Shown: positions 23,773-35,505, counted from the stretch's first letter. The stretch is 64,000 bases of DNA from Acanthochromis polyacanthus (GCF_021347895.1 NC_067117.1:16649858-16713857), one strand, 5' to 3'. Numbers and translations are program-made. The notes: generated from the letters alone by a model not told the origin.

Positions 23773-24496
23773 GATCGTCATCACACATGGAGGATAACGG
23801 ATTCTGGGGTTTGTTCTCCCAGCAGATGTACAGCCACGTTTTGTCTTTCTTGCATTTCCAGACAAGCGTTTAGATTATCACCAGAAAAAAGATTTTTTTG
23901 GTTCTTTTTTGTTTTGTTTTTTTAAAGCTTTTTCCACATAATTTATATATTTCATTCCTCACCTCACAAGAAAGAATCCAAGAGTAGTAAATCATAAATG
24001 GATTCTGGATTGACTTGTGTAATTATTGCCTTTTTAATGATGTTCTTTGGTTTCTTTTGCCAAACTGTAATATGTTGTTTTACATTTCTTGTGAAGCTGG
24101 AAAAGATCTTAAAGTAAAACATCTACTCAAAACATCTAATGTCTATATTTTGTATTCAGAATCACACATCTCACATTACCGGGTTACAAAGTTAGCAGGA
24201 TAACAGCACTGAGGAAAACCCAGAGCGGCACTTTCTGACTGCAGTCCAAGAGTTAAAGTTTGAAGAGGAGTTCAGGTGTTAATCAGCAAACTATGCAGCT
24301 ATTTCTTTGAATCCCACCTCATGAGATAGAACCTCAATGTTCTGTTTTCATTCAAAAAACCTTTTTTTATGTGATGATATAACTTTGTTGGTGCCTTTAT
24401 GGTGTCAATACACAGCATGAATTGGAGTCAGAAAACAATTAGACAGTTTCCCATCTGCATCCTGCTTGTTTGATTTGGGTCACTGTCTGGCTTAAA

Positions 24497-24502
24497 AATA
24501 AA
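24497..24502 (+). terminator. Possible mettl1 polyadenylation signal
   Basis: AATAAA lies about 725 bases after the mettl1 stop. No nearer canonical signal is obvious, and variant signals closer to the stop cannot be excluded. The 3' UTR length is therefore uncertain. Confidence 0.4.
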
Positions 24503-26559
24503 AAGAGATTTTGAACTAAGAACCTGTTTCGTCAAGAAAATATAAAAAATTGCTTAATTATGATCTTTTAAGTATAGTATTTTAGATATTAGGTAATCTA
24601 ATTAAACATAATTGTTTAAAACCAAAGTGACCATAATTGGTGTAGCCTCGACATGCCGTGATATCCAAAAAGATAATTCATGATTTCTGCTAGACGTCTA
24701 CTGGGGGAATCTTTGTGAAGTTTAAATCAAAGTGTGTAACAGAAACATTAGCTTTCTGTGTTCATTTTGTGATTATAGTTGCATATTACAGGTTTGGTAT
24801 TTCAGTCTGTCAGGGGTGTGGAAACGGGACAGTGCAGGTTTGAAGTCCTGCTGCAGGCTGTGGTGAACAGGTTAGTACCTGCCTTCATGACTGGAGCCCA
24901 GGCACTGGAAAACTTTAGATGAGAACAGTAATGGAAGCACTCAAACTAAAAGTCATAATAATGATTAGAAACCGTTACATTTTTGTGTCCTTTCCTCACC
25001 ATCATTGAAAATATTCAAGGTTTAGGACTCCAGGTTTTCTGTTACATAATTCACCTCTGCTCCGTGGTTTTCATGTTGTGGGTGATGACACACAGCACTA
25101 TTTAATCAGGTCCTTGAAATTGAACATTTGAAGCTCTGGATTGTCATCTGTGTCCATGAAATACTTATTCACAGATCCATGAGCAGTAAAGTATTCCCAA
25201 AGATATTGATCTTCTTTTCGTTTTTGGATATCTAAAGTAAATCTCTCGGCCATGAGTGGAAAAAGTAATTACTCAGCTGATTTTTTTTTTTTTTTAGCAT
25301 CGTCTGACATGGAATTTTGCAAGAAAAAAGTTAAAGTTTCATCTATGACAACTAAGCAACTCCATCTATTGAGAAAGGCCATGAGATGTGATTGAAAACT
25401 TTAACTTCAACTTAATGGACCTTGAGCACTTTTGGACGAAGCTTTGATGAACTAAGGACTGCAAATCATTTCCACAAGTCTACGTATGCTTCACTAAATA
25501 CAGGAAGTATTCACAGGGTATTTTAATGGTGTGAACGTTAATCAGTCCATCAAATCTGTGATGTTGTTGAGGAGCCGCTCTTCTTTTATCACTTACTATT
25601 GCCATGTGGCAACAAAGCTGATCGAGCCAGCCAAAGTACATCATGCAGCATTTTAGTACCATCAGGTCATCAAACGAGTTTAATTAAATGCTCTGCAGGG
25701 GAATCAAAGAAGGAGAAACTTAATGATTAGCATTTGGCAGCACCAGTGAAGCGATGTGGATGTTGCCTTTGCTTCATACGCAAAGAATCTCTTACATCTG
25801 GACGTCAGAATGTTATTGAGGTCAGAGGTAATTCCCCTCTGAACGTGTTCACAAAGGCAGCTGCCTACTGCTGTTGTGTATACATCATCAAAATACCCCC
25901 ATTGAACTATTTACTCTTTACATTTCAACGCACAACCATGTGTCCAACTTGAACCACTAATTACATCACACTAATAATTGGAGAATACTAATTGAAGTCC
26001 TGAAAAAGAAGCTATTACTGGTTCTAGTAGGCTACCAAAAATGGTGCATTGGGGACGGAGACATCATGGCAGTCTTGAATTTCCGGGGACTCCTATGACT
26101 GAATTTTCTATCATGGAATCATTGAAACACATGACAAAAAAATCATACATTTTGGTTTATATATTCTAGGAATTTTGAAAATACGACAAAATCTGCTGTC
26201 AAAAAATACACATACAGAAATGCTAATATTTAGTTTGATGTCCTTTGGCCATTTTGCCAACAAGACTGCCAAGCATACAAAAGTTCACAACTGTATTTGT
26301 AGACTGACAGTGAAGTGGAGTTATTCCTTGGCATAATTTGTAAGCATGTATAAAGTTCTCTTATCGAGGTTTGTACTTAGCACTATTGTGGCCACATCCA
26401 CCAACGTGTAAAATGAAGAACGAAGATAACAGCACACAGACTGATGTCACAGGCCAAACACTTAGTTTATATCCCTCCAAACTGAGTTTCTGATTATATT
26501 TAAAAAGGTCCTTTTTTTCCTGTGGCCCAAAAGTGCATTTGCATTGAAATGTCTATACC
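24503..26559. other. mettl1-cyp27b1 intergenic region, first part
   Basis: AT-rich sequence with homopolymer runs (for example poly-T near 25281-25297). No mobile element, RNA gene or coding segment is recognised. Confidence 0.7.
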
Positions 26560-26894
26560 GAGGCTGCACAGTGGCTCAGTATTGCCTTGCAGCTAGAAGA
26601 TCCCAGGTTCGTGTCCCGGCCTGGGGTCTTTCTGCATGGAGTTTATGTGTTCTCCCCATGTAGGGTTTTCTCCAGGTACTCCAGCTTCCTCCCACAGTCT
26701 GAAAACATGCTGAGGTTATTTGGTAATTCTAAATTCTCAATAGGTGTGAATGTGAGTGTGGTTGTTTGTCTCTATATGTAGCCCTGTGATGGACTGGTGA
26801 GCTGTCCATGGTGTCCCCTGCCTTCACCTTGAGTCAGCTGGGATAGACTCCAGTGACCCTGATGAGGATGTATAGATAATGGATGGATGGATAG
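26560..26894 (+). mobile_element. tRNA-derived SINE, copy D
   Basis: It shares the body and GGATGGATGG tail of the other copies and begins GAGGCTGCACAGTGGCTCAG, but lacks the A-box segment GGTTAGCACTG. The flanks ATGTCTATACC (26549-26559) and ATGTCTGTACC (26895-26905) form an 11-base target-site duplication with one mismatch. The divergence suggests an older insertion than copy B. Confidence 0.88.
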
Positions 26895-27519
26895 ATGTCT
26901 GTACCAAATTGTCTCAGATGAGAAAGTGGACACTCAAGTTTGTATATTAAGTGTGAAACCACCTCCAGCAGCTGATCAGCATAGCTTAGCACAAAGATTG
27001 AAATGGCTAGCCTGACGTTTAGAGTCAGAGATAACAAAATCCATCCATTGGCAGCTTGCACTTTTGCAGGGGCCACATTTATTAAACCCCAATTTGGGTT
27101 TTGTGCAGCTAAAACAAAAAAATATATACATACCAATTCATGAATGTGAAGGTTCTGGTTTAGCCAGGGTAACCTTTATTATTCTCATATAATTCTGTAA
27201 GAAAGTGAATACTTATCAGCATGTATTAGGTCAACCTGTTATGTAGTTAATTAATTTAAACTAATTGAAACAAATGCCATTACAAGCTGACAACAGGATC
27301 TCTGGATGCGTTCGCTTATTGTTTACATCCGAAATGTATAACTGAACTGAACATTTTTATGAGGAACGTCTCTGCTGTGTTTCCGTTGAAGTTCCTGCTC
27401 CTCTTCTTTCTAATTTCATAATGATGTAACAGTATTTCCTACTTTTTCTGCCAAGTCACTGGCACTTTATTCTGTCTGTTTCCCTTCCTAACACTCAGGT
27501 CATGACATGTGCTTCTGCT

Positions 27520-27650
27520 GCCTGACGTCTCCAGCTGGATATCTACCCTGCCACCTCCAGCTCAGCCGAAACCGTACTGAGCTGATGCCCTTCCACAGCA
27601 AATCCAGACTCGCTCCTTCCCACAAGACTAACAATTCCGGTGGGAATTTA
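27520..27650 (+). mobile_element. Possible L2-like LINE reverse-transcriptase remnant
   Basis: A short translated stretch (GYLPCHLQLSRNRTELMPF) resembles the conserved 'hLQLNxxKTELL' region just after the catalytic motif of fish L2-type reverse transcriptases. The surrounding open frame (27507-27752) has no further convincing similarity. It could be chance; a protein alignment would decide. Confidence 0.35.
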
Positions 27651-28059
27651 CTCAGCCTCATCAGAGCGGCTCATCCTGCAGGTTCACATTCAGCATCAGA
27701 TCCTTCCTCATTTGGGATTCTCAGGTCTCAGCTAATGAGGAACCTCTACTGACCCGAGTTTCCAATCTAATCTTTTCAGGGCCTCTAACAAAGAAAAGCT
27801 GTTCACTTTGTATTCCTCTTCCTTTGCTCATCTCATTCTGCACAGCTTCCTGTGGCTATTTATATCCAAGGGGGGAAAAAAGTCACTTTGTGGTTGAGTC
27901 TGTTTTTCTGTCCTGCCCTCTATCAGACTGAAATCGCTTTTCTTCTTCATTCTGTGTTTTGTTGCAGATTTATATATCTTCAAAAACAGGAAAAAATTGT
28001 AATACAATAGTTTTCTTGTATTCATTGTGCATTTTTATGCCTCCACACCAGCGACTGCC

Positions 28060-28460
28060 AAATCTTCATCCATTCATCCTATTCTCATACATGCGATATC
28101 TCAGATATACAAATTTAGTGGAAACACTGCCTTAGAATATCTTAGAAGAACTGATTAGATCTTGATGGTCAAAGGTGAAAAGTCACCGTGACCTGAAGTC
28201 CTTCCAATTCTGATGAACAGGATAAATCAAGAAGGCCTGGAGAGAAATTAATCACCTAAAACTGTATATATGTCTCTATATGCCTACTTAAAGGCTCAGT
28301 ATACTTGGTCTCAAGAAGGAAGATTGAAATTTGGTGGTCAGAGGTCACGGTGACATAAAAAACACTTTTCTTTCCATATCTCGTGCTAATTGTGACAAAA
28401 TTTCACACAAAAACTTAAAATGATGACATTTTTTATGCCAGAGTCTCAAAGCTGAAGTAT
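28060..28460. repeat. Candidate dispersed repeat with AGGTCA-like half-sites
   Basis: Two segments about 170 bases apart share a pattern: TGGTCAAAGGTGA near 28166-28178, followed by a TGACCT at 28189-28194, and TGGTCAGAGGTCA at 28335-28347, followed by TGACAT. Phrases such as ATATCT, GTGGTCAGAGGTCACGGTGAC and TGTGACAAAATTTCACAC recur in a common fish interspersed repeat that I recognise from general knowledge but cannot name. Boundaries are uncertain. Confidence 0.4.
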
Positions 28461-29159
28461 GGACAGACATGGATGTAAACTGCATCTTGACTGACTGGCA
28501 GAGACATTCAGCCATAAGGCAGTTGTCGTGGTTTCTCTTAGATGTGCCAAGGTTGAATAACGCGTCCGGTGACACTGTTGCTTTTATATGATTTTATTAT
28601 AAAAAGACAGCATCTGAACAGGCACCATGGTTTGCCTGTGGAGGTTCACAGCCAGTACGAACATCTCACCGAACAAAGAAGTCAGGTCACTTTTATGCCT
28701 TCAGTCGATCAGCCCACAGGCTCTGTGTGTCTCAAAGATCCCCCTCCTGGACATTTGACCTCCTTGGCTTTGTGCCATACCATATAAGGAAGCAGGGACC
28801 ATCTTCAACCAACCCCCCAAAATCTACAGCTCCTGAAGAGGCCCTAAATCAATGTCTTGGACATAAGAACCCTTATAAGGACTCCTCCAACAAGAGACCA
28901 CATTCCAATGGCATGGGCAGAATTAGTTACACATGTAATTCAGGTTCCATCTGTAGTCAGAGACAAGGAACCACACCAGAGCAGACACTACATGTAACAA
29001 GCAACTCATATCAGATACTAGAACAAACAATACAGATTCCATTCTACTAACTTATTAAGTGACATGTCTCATATCAGATACTACACAGTAATTCTAGTTC
29101 TTTCATTTTAGAGGCATCCAGTCAGTGTACTATGTGATGGTGACTCGTCTGTCAGTGTA
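28461..29159. other. Unclassified intergenic stretch
   Basis: Weakly structured sequence with long, low-complexity open frames on the + strand (28569-29050) that resemble no protein family. It could be an old LTR or other repeat because CTCATATCAGATACTA recurs (about 29007 and 29069). I cannot classify it. Confidence 0.4.
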
Positions 29160-29337
29160 TTCTTTATTTTTTGGCCTTTTTATTTGACGGTCACAGTGAG
29201 AGGAAGACAGGAAAGTGGATAGAAAGATGGGCGAATGACCTGCAGCAAAGGGCTATGGGCAAGAATTGAAGCCATGACCGCTGCATGGGGACTATAGCCC
29301 CAATTTATGGGTCGTTGAGCTACCCGGCCGGGCCGTA
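29160..29337 (-). mobile_element. Second tRNA-derived SINE type (reverse orientation)
   Basis: On the - strand the element begins GGCCGGGTAGCTCAACGACC (A-box-like), followed by a tRNA-like spacer, a B-box-like TCATGGCTTCAATTC and then a body containing TTTGCTGCAGGTCATTCGCC. This order matches an abundant fish SINE whose body carries 'TTTGCTGCATGTC'. It differs from SINE copies A-D. It is not a functional tRNA gene because the acceptor stem and anticodon arm do not pair. Confidence 0.6.
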
Positions 29338-31017
29338 TAGGTGCATTCTAAAACTGTTTTCCAAGAACCACTCTGAATAATGTGTTTTAAAATGTGAATA
29401 TCAAAAGCAGACATAAACAATGAAAGGTTTACAAATGAATCACACTCAGAATAAATGAATGCCTATGCAGTCCTCTACAAGTTAAGTCAACAATCAGCTC
29501 TTCAATTTAGTTTAAATGCCTTGTTAGAAATCAGTATTTCTAATTTGTTATTTCTCATTTAAAATGTTCAACTGTTTCATACAAGATTTCTTCTGTTTTA
29601 CTAAAAAGTCCACTGGATGAACCCTGGAAACATCTGGCTTCTACATCATACTTGGCTTATTTTCATATATTTATGAATATTAATAACAATAATAAAATGT
29701 ATTTTCCCAACTAAATTAAAAAGTGCTGACAAGAAAAAAAAGAAAAGAGAATTAGAAAACATCAATTAAAAGCAAAACAAAAATAGATCATAAAGTAGAG
29801 CGAAAGAAAATAGGACAGAAAAATATAACCTGTCAAAAGTTGGATAGTAAAACAACAACATATCAAATACTTATTGAAGCTTTGATGGACCATGACTTGC
29901 TTTTGAAGTGGCTGTGATGCCACAAAACATGCCCGTACATAAATGTCTTAAAGTGTGATTTAATCTGAATACACAGGAACTGATGTCAAACCTGATGTCA
30001 AACTGTGCAAACAGCATTCTGTCTGGTAAAGCTCAAACAACAGACCTAACAAAGGCAGAGCACATGTTTGAGTGTAAGGGACTTTTAGAAAATTAACTTT
30101 TTTTAAAGATCATATTCAGTTTGATGTTAAAAGTGAAAAGGCACAGATGTCAGGCTATTATTCAAAGGAAACATTTAAGGACAAGAGTATGTGGAACACT
30201 GATATTTAAAAAAATCAAAGATGAAAACTGCCCAAACCGCTCAATAAAACATTTCAAACATGACATACACAATGTAAATAGCTGTCACTATGGCTGTACC
30301 AAACAATGCAGTTCATAGCCGGTCCATTATGCTCCAGCCAACATATGTATGTGATAAACAGTGCGAAATGTGATCTGTTCAAACTTTCAAAAGTAAACTT
30401 TGCTGCTGATGGACACCAGTAATTATTTTGAAGTGGAGAGCAGCTGCAGCCTTCTCAGTAACTGTTTACACCTGCCGGTCATGACATCATGACTGTTTCA
30501 TTATTTAAGTCGGCTTGCATCAGACGACCAAAATATATGTGCTAAGTGGTCATCATTCATGTCTGGAGTGCTGCAGGCTGGCAGGAGCTTCGGCTGAATC
30601 TGCACTTTGTCCTTGCGATGATGGATAAAAATGTCTCTGAGTTTGGAAAGTCTGTCTTGGGTGACACAGTTCTAGCATCCCTCTTTTCTTTGTTCCACCT
30701 ACAGTTTCTTAGCCCATTTATTTTCTCTTGCTTGCAGCACAGCCAGGTTAGGGACTTTGTTCTATTCATCGATCAGTTTGACACTTTGGTCCAGAAGAAT
30801 TATCAGTGTCCTCAAGAATGAACCCTAATCATTTGATTACCCCTCAGCCTTCTGATTAGTACAAGTATAACAGCACTGTCATGAGGATAAATCTTCTCCA
30901 TTTTTGACACTCTGCTTGAAAAATCTATTTTGCACACAAGATATCAACTGATTTTCAATAGAGGTTGCAATCCAATTTACTGAGATCATTTACACTGATC
31001 TGACCAAACAAGCCACA
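29338..31017. other. Intergenic stretch with nothing recognised
   Basis: AT-rich, with A-rich runs around 29700-29850. No mobile element, RNA gene or coding segment can be supported; open frames at 30121-30318 and 30546-30821 have no recognisable domain. Confidence 0.65.
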
Positions 31018-31199
31018 TACAAATGAAGTGAACAAAACTGATCATCTTGCTACAATGTAATGTTCCCCTGGGAAACCTTGGGTCTTGGCATTCATGTGGG
31101 TGATACTTTGTAGTGTAGGAGTCGAACTTTAATGCACACTGTTGGACACCAACTGGAACCCTTCCAGATGCCAGAGGGCAATGCTTCCTGCCACACCAT

Positions 31200-31850
31200 A
31201 AATACTGTATAGGACTATTTGATGGAGATCCCTCACCTGGAGGACTGGTGCAGAGACAACAACAGTCTCCTCCTGAACATCAGCAAGACCATTGAGCTGA
31301 TTGTGGACTACAGCAAGAAGCAGGAGAGGGATCCGCGGGACAGAGGCGGAGAGAGTGAAGAGCTTCAAGTACCTGGTTGTTAACATCATACAGGACCTGA
31401 CGTGGTCCTGTCACATCAACACCCTGGTGAAGAAAGCTCCACAGCGTCTCTACCACCTCAGATGCCTGAGGGACTTCAAGCTCCCTGTCAAGGTGCTCAG
31501 GAACTTTTACACTTGCACCACTGAGAGTGTTTTGGCCGTGAGTATGACCACCTGGATGGGCAGCAGCACCCAGCAGGACATCTTCACCCTGAGGAGGGTG
31601 ATCAGCTGGGCTGAGCGCACCATCAGAACCACCATCCCCAAACTGCAGGACATTTACAACAAATGCTGCAGGTTAAAGGCCAGGAAGATTGCTTGTGAGC
31701 CCACCCACCCCAGCCACAGACTGTTCTCTCTGCTGCCTACCCGGTGGCATTACCGCTGCCTGAAGGCAAACACAGAGAAGATGAGGAGGAGCTTCTTCCC
31801 ACAGGCTGTCCGCCTGCTGAACCTGAAACAGTAGACTCAGTAGAGTCAAC
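31200..31850 (+). mobile_element. 5'-truncated L2/Rex1-group LINE, C-terminal reverse-transcriptase region
   Basis: Translation shows the ordered C-terminal landmarks of fish L2-type LINEs: WCRDNNSLLLNISKT and IELIVDYSKK in one frame (about 31222-31320), then after a frameshift VKSFKYL, a TWSCHI segment, KVLRNFYTCTTESVL, WMGSSTQQD, LQDIYNKCCRLKARKI, HPSHRLFSLLP and a final RSFFPQAVRLLN before TAG at 31832. The catalytic YxDD region and endonuclease are absent. Frameshifted and truncated, it cannot be mobile. Confidence 0.85.
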
Positions 31851-31886
31851 TTGCAAATCCTGTCCACCATACTGTTACACTCTGCC

Positions 31887-31888
<2 letters not shown>

Positions 31889-31981
<93 letters not shown>
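31889..31981. repeat. Compound (GT)n(AT)n microsatellite
   Basis: About 25 GT units (to 31939) run directly into about 20 AT units. It lies just after the LINE stop codon and so probably grew from the LINE 3' tail. The alternating purine-pyrimidine tract can adopt Z-DNA or cruciform forms. Open frames of repeated Cys-Val, His-Thr or Tyr-Ile across it are artefacts. Confidence 0.97.
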
Positions 31982-31984
<3 letters not shown>

Positions 31985-32150
31985 ATATTCTTACGTATGT
32001 ATTCTTGTATATCTTTATTCTTATTATTCTTATTGTTTCCATCTGGAACAGATACACAATACATCTTGACTCTTAAATAGCTAGAGAAACTCAACTAAGA
32101 GCCCAAAGTGTTGATCTGGCCTCACAATGTTAGGCAGGTGGTTTTGAAGT

Positions 32151-33375
32151 CAGTTTTCTCAAATTGCTTAGAATTTTATACACCTATGCTCCAAATAAAT
32201 TTCCCATTTTACTCCCACTGCTGTTTAGACCATTCAAATGCAAAGCAGAATGATTAATGTTGTGTTTTCTGTCAGATATTTAATCATATTTGTGGTATAA
32301 GGAACTGTTTCCCACAACTTGGGGCTAACACCTAGTCTTGTTGAAAATAATTATTTGGAAAGTGAAAGTAGCTCTGGAACAATACTGTTAGGTCTGCTAA
32401 AGCAGACTCTAGATAGGCCCCTCCTTCCCTGTGTTTTTTTTTCTCCTTTTCCTTCAGGTGCACTGGGTGCTGCGGCGGCACGTGAGGCCAATCACTGATT
32501 GCAATCAACTGAAGCAGGAGCAGGTGCGCCAGTGCCACTCTACTCATCTTGCCTCACAGTATAACCAGGCTTCAGTCACCTCTCAGACGCCGGATTGTAA
32601 GCTTCCATTGTCAGTTCAGCTTTTCTCTATGGAACCTCAGTCAGTGTATTTTTTGCTTTTCCAGTTGCCCTTCCTCCTGCTCTGGCTCTGTCTACGGCCC
32701 AAATCCAATCCTCTCTCTGGAAACGTTGCCTGATTCATCTCCGTCATCTTCACGACTTCCAACCCCGTCAGTCTTCCCCTGCCGTCGCAGCCCCCTCCAC
32801 AGCTCCTTGGACCCTAAGCCCCCCTCCAGCTTCCCTAAACTCTGGTCACAGTAAGCCATGCCTCAGTCAGGGCGGTTAATTGTTTATAGAAGCCCAGTTT
32901 AAGAGAAGTTGTAGAATTAAAGTTTTATAGAATTTTGAGAGTTGTCCTACAGTTATCGTCGCCCTGCGACTTACTGAGTTTAGCCCTGTACAATCTTGTG
33001 CTGTTTTTGCCTTGTTTTTGTGACCCTCCTATTGAGTGTTTTCCTCGCTTTGAGCAATTCTTTTGAGCTGCTCTCTAGCCTTATAGTTCCTTGTATAATT
33101 CTAGTAATCGCAATTAGCTCGTCCTTAATTTTAGTATTTTGCACTTAGCATTCCTTCCCAGGTTTTACCTGCTGAGGGTTTTTTGTTGTTTTTCGCCCAA
33201 AATCCCGTGCCTGGGATTTTCCTATTACTATTAATTGTAGCTTTGTATCCTAGCCTTTTGAGAATGAATCATTGTTAATACGTTACCTGTCTCTTTCGTT
33301 CTCTTTTCCTGCGCCTGAGCTCACTCTACAAATACAAATTAAGTTTTTGAAAAAGAAGTGTTTTTTTTTTTTTTA
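32151..33375 (+). repeat. Unclassified dispersed-repeat candidate
   Basis: From about 32458 (GTGCACTGGGTGCTGCGGCG) to a tail near 33340-33375 (ACAAATACAAATTAAG, then T- and A-rich runs), the sequence has the character of a fish retroelement 3' or LTR region: C/T-rich short-word text, a CACTGATTGCAATCAACTG-type start and a TCTTTTCCTGCGCCTGAGCT ending. No pol gene, LTR pair or target duplication was found. The part before 32458 shows nothing. Confidence 0.3.
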
Positions 33376-34021
33376 AGCCCATCCACTGATCTATACTGAG
33401 AGTTCAGTATTATCAGATGCACAAAGTACAACAAGGACATGACCTCCTTTGAAAATCTAGCCATACTGAATACCTCGCATTAATCTTATAAACGTGAGAT
33501 ACATTATGTAGCAAAAAGTAACCACAGAACATGAATACTGCTCTCTTATACACTGCTGATCAAATATACGGAGATGCTGCTGCTGTTTTAAAATGTATGT
33601 ATGAGTTGAGGAGCTGTGGCAAAAATAAACAAAGAATGATACAGGCAGAGACAAAGGGTGTCAAAGTATTCAACTAGTTTTAAATGTGCTCATGGTAGTA
33701 TATCTGCAAAATGTAAACATGATCTGTAGTTGTGTAGTACTTACTGAAGAGACTTTGGAAGACAAAAATCAATTTAACTATGTAAAGCTTCATCCAGCAG
33801 TTGTAATGTGACGCTATGGATGTCATCAAACCCCTACAAAAGGCTGCTTCACTCTATCATGTGTTCATTGTTTTTTTTTTTCTGTCCAAAGTTCTCATTA
33901 TGAAAAATGATCAGGCACTCTGTTAATTATAGATTTTAGTGGAAAAATCATCTTGGAAAGTTAAGTTTGCTGTCTGATCATTCACTACACACAGTAGGTG
34001 TGCATTTTACATACAGTCCAG
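33376..34021. other. Intergenic stretch with nothing recognised
   Basis: AT-rich sequence leading to the Harbinger element. Position 34019-34021 (CAG) is the left copy of its target-site duplication. Confidence 0.7.
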
Positions 34022-35502
34022 GGGCCTCCTTTATAAAGCTTGCATACGCGCAAAACAGGGCTAGAAAGTTATGTACGCCACTTTCTACGCAAAAGTTGTG
34101 ATTCCTAAAAATAAACTTGAGAATATGCGCACTGGGGCGCCAACCTTGATGCTTGCTTATGCGCATTTTGGAGACAGAGGAACGGCAGTGCCAGAGGGTG
34201 AAGTGGTGAATTGAAACCAGATTGATCTCAAACCTTTGTCATCACATATTAGACTTGTAGAGCCAGATAATCATAAATCCTCATTGTTGTAGATGTTCAT
34301 ATAGTGTGCCATTCGGCCTACGACTGTATTTGCAGAACTATGTTCATATAGCAAACTTCCATCTTCAAATGATATAGAGCTGTGGATTGCACTGATTGAT
34401 TACTAATCGGGACAAGGCATGTGACAATCAGTCCGATTGCTGGTCAAGTGGATAAATAGCGGCTGACAGCCGTGCGTAATGTGGCACAATGGATGCGCTG
34501 GCATTGCTGGAAGTCACATAAATGGTAGATAAGAATGGAGAGAGATTTTAGGGATCACGGGGATTTCCTGGCCCATGAAGATGACTGGCTAACAAGCCGA
34601 TTTAGAGTCCCTAGAGCAGTGCTCTTGGATCTATGTGCTAAACTGGGCCCTGTCTTAGACCGACCCACCTGCCAAAACCACGCCATCCCAGTAAAGACAC
34701 AGGAGCTGACGACTCGGGGGTTTCTGGCGACCGGCTCCTTCCAGTGGGGATTGGCCGACAGTTGTGTTTTATATGAAGAATATATGAGGTTACATTTGTT
34801 GTCTAAATCCCGTTTGGGTCTGATGTACAGTTAAATGATGTCCTTTAGGTCTGGGATATCACAACCGTCCCTCAGCGCAATAATGTCAGCTGTTTTGGAT
34901 AACATTATAAACATGACCAGTCAATACATCAGGTTTCCTTACACTGTGGGTGAACAGGCCAACATTAAACGGCAATTTGCAGCAACGTCCGGTTTCCTAA
35001 ATGTAATTGGCGTAACTGACTGCACTCATGTTGCTGTAAGGGCTCTGAGTGACAATGAATTTGTCTATGTGAACCGAAAAAATGTACATTCAATCAGTGT
35101 ACAAATTATTTGTACATCGGACATGATCAGAACAAATTTAGTGGCAGGGTGGCCTGGGTCAACACATGATTCATTCATCCTGAGGCACAGCAGGGAAAAG
35201 ACTGCCGGCTGGCGCTGCATAAAATGCCGTGGATCAGCAGCTTATTTATATGCAGATATATTCATGAGTTACTTTGCATTGACCATTCAGGGTAAAATGT
35301 GGGTGTGTTGTGGGCGGAATGTGAGGTGGATCCACCTGTGCAATCTTCCAGCTGGAGTGTGATTTATAAAGGGGAAATTGTGTGCTGCTGTGCGTATGCA
35401 GTTTTATAAATCAGAATTTTTTTTGGCGTACGCCTATTTCAGATTTTTGGTGTAGTCAAACTTTTAGTATGGATCCTATGCAATGTTTTATAAATGAGGC
35501 CC
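34022..35502 (+). mobile_element. PIF/Harbinger DNA transposon, internally deleted
   Basis: The ends form an inverted repeat: GGGCCTCCTTTATAAA at the left and, read inwards from the right, GGGCCTCATTTATAAA (15 of 16). Both ends are flanked by CAG (34019-34021 and 35503-35505), a 3-base target duplication as expected for this superfamily; CWG is a target I recall for some fish Harbingers, TWA for others. At 1,481 bp it is about half the usual autonomous length. It encodes a partial transposase and no Myb-like second protein, so it is non-autonomous. Sub-terminal words such as TACGCC and GCATACGC occur near both ends. Confidence 0.85.
34535..35362 (+). pseudogene. Partial HARBI1-type transposase with one in-frame stop
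   Basis: The frame from 34535 contains HEDDWLTSRFRVPRAVLLDL, TTRGFLATGSFQ, SGISQPSLSAIM, RFPYT and then VIGVTDCTHVAVRA, FVYVNRKNVHS and WPGSTHDSF, the order seen in Harbinger DDE transposases; the first two catalytic aspartates (DCTH, and the D of STHDS) are recognisable. A TAA at 34832-34834 breaks the frame. It falls in an 87-base segment (34762-34848) whose removal would restore the family text ADRSGISQ, so it may be an intron with a damaged donor. After about 35200 the family similarity stops, so the GDSGY motif and the last catalytic acid are missing. Confidence 0.8.
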
Positions 35503-35505
35503 CAG

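Larger units (their letters stand above)
31018..32150 (+). mobile_element. Relic Tc1-like element split by a LINE insertion
   Basis: The left part (about 31018-31112: AAATGAAGTGA, GATCATCTTGCTAC, TCTTGGCATTCATGTGGGTG) and the right part (about 32098-32150: AGAGCCCAAAGTGTTGATCT, GTTAGGCAGGTGGTTTTG) match successive segments of the family seen again at 57965-58345. Between them lie the LINE coding remnant and the GT/AT microsatellite. This is best read as a LINE inserted into an older Tc1-type copy, with loss of the middle part. Confidence 0.5.

Noticed and set aside
29258..29330. Possible tRNA gene on the - strand
   Set aside because: It has A- and B-box-like words but no paired acceptor or anticodon stems, and is followed by a SINE body.
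31744..32094. Open frames with long Cys-Val, His-Thr and Tyr-Ile repeats
   Set aside because: They are translations of the (GT)n(AT)n microsatellite, not proteins.
32431..32854. Overlapping 100-codon frames
   Set aside because: Ser/Pro/Leu-rich text from C/T-rich sequence in a probable retroelement tail; no domain.
34535..34834. Treating the two Harbinger frames as separate genes
   Set aside because: They are in the same frame, separated by one stop, and read as consecutive parts of one transposase.
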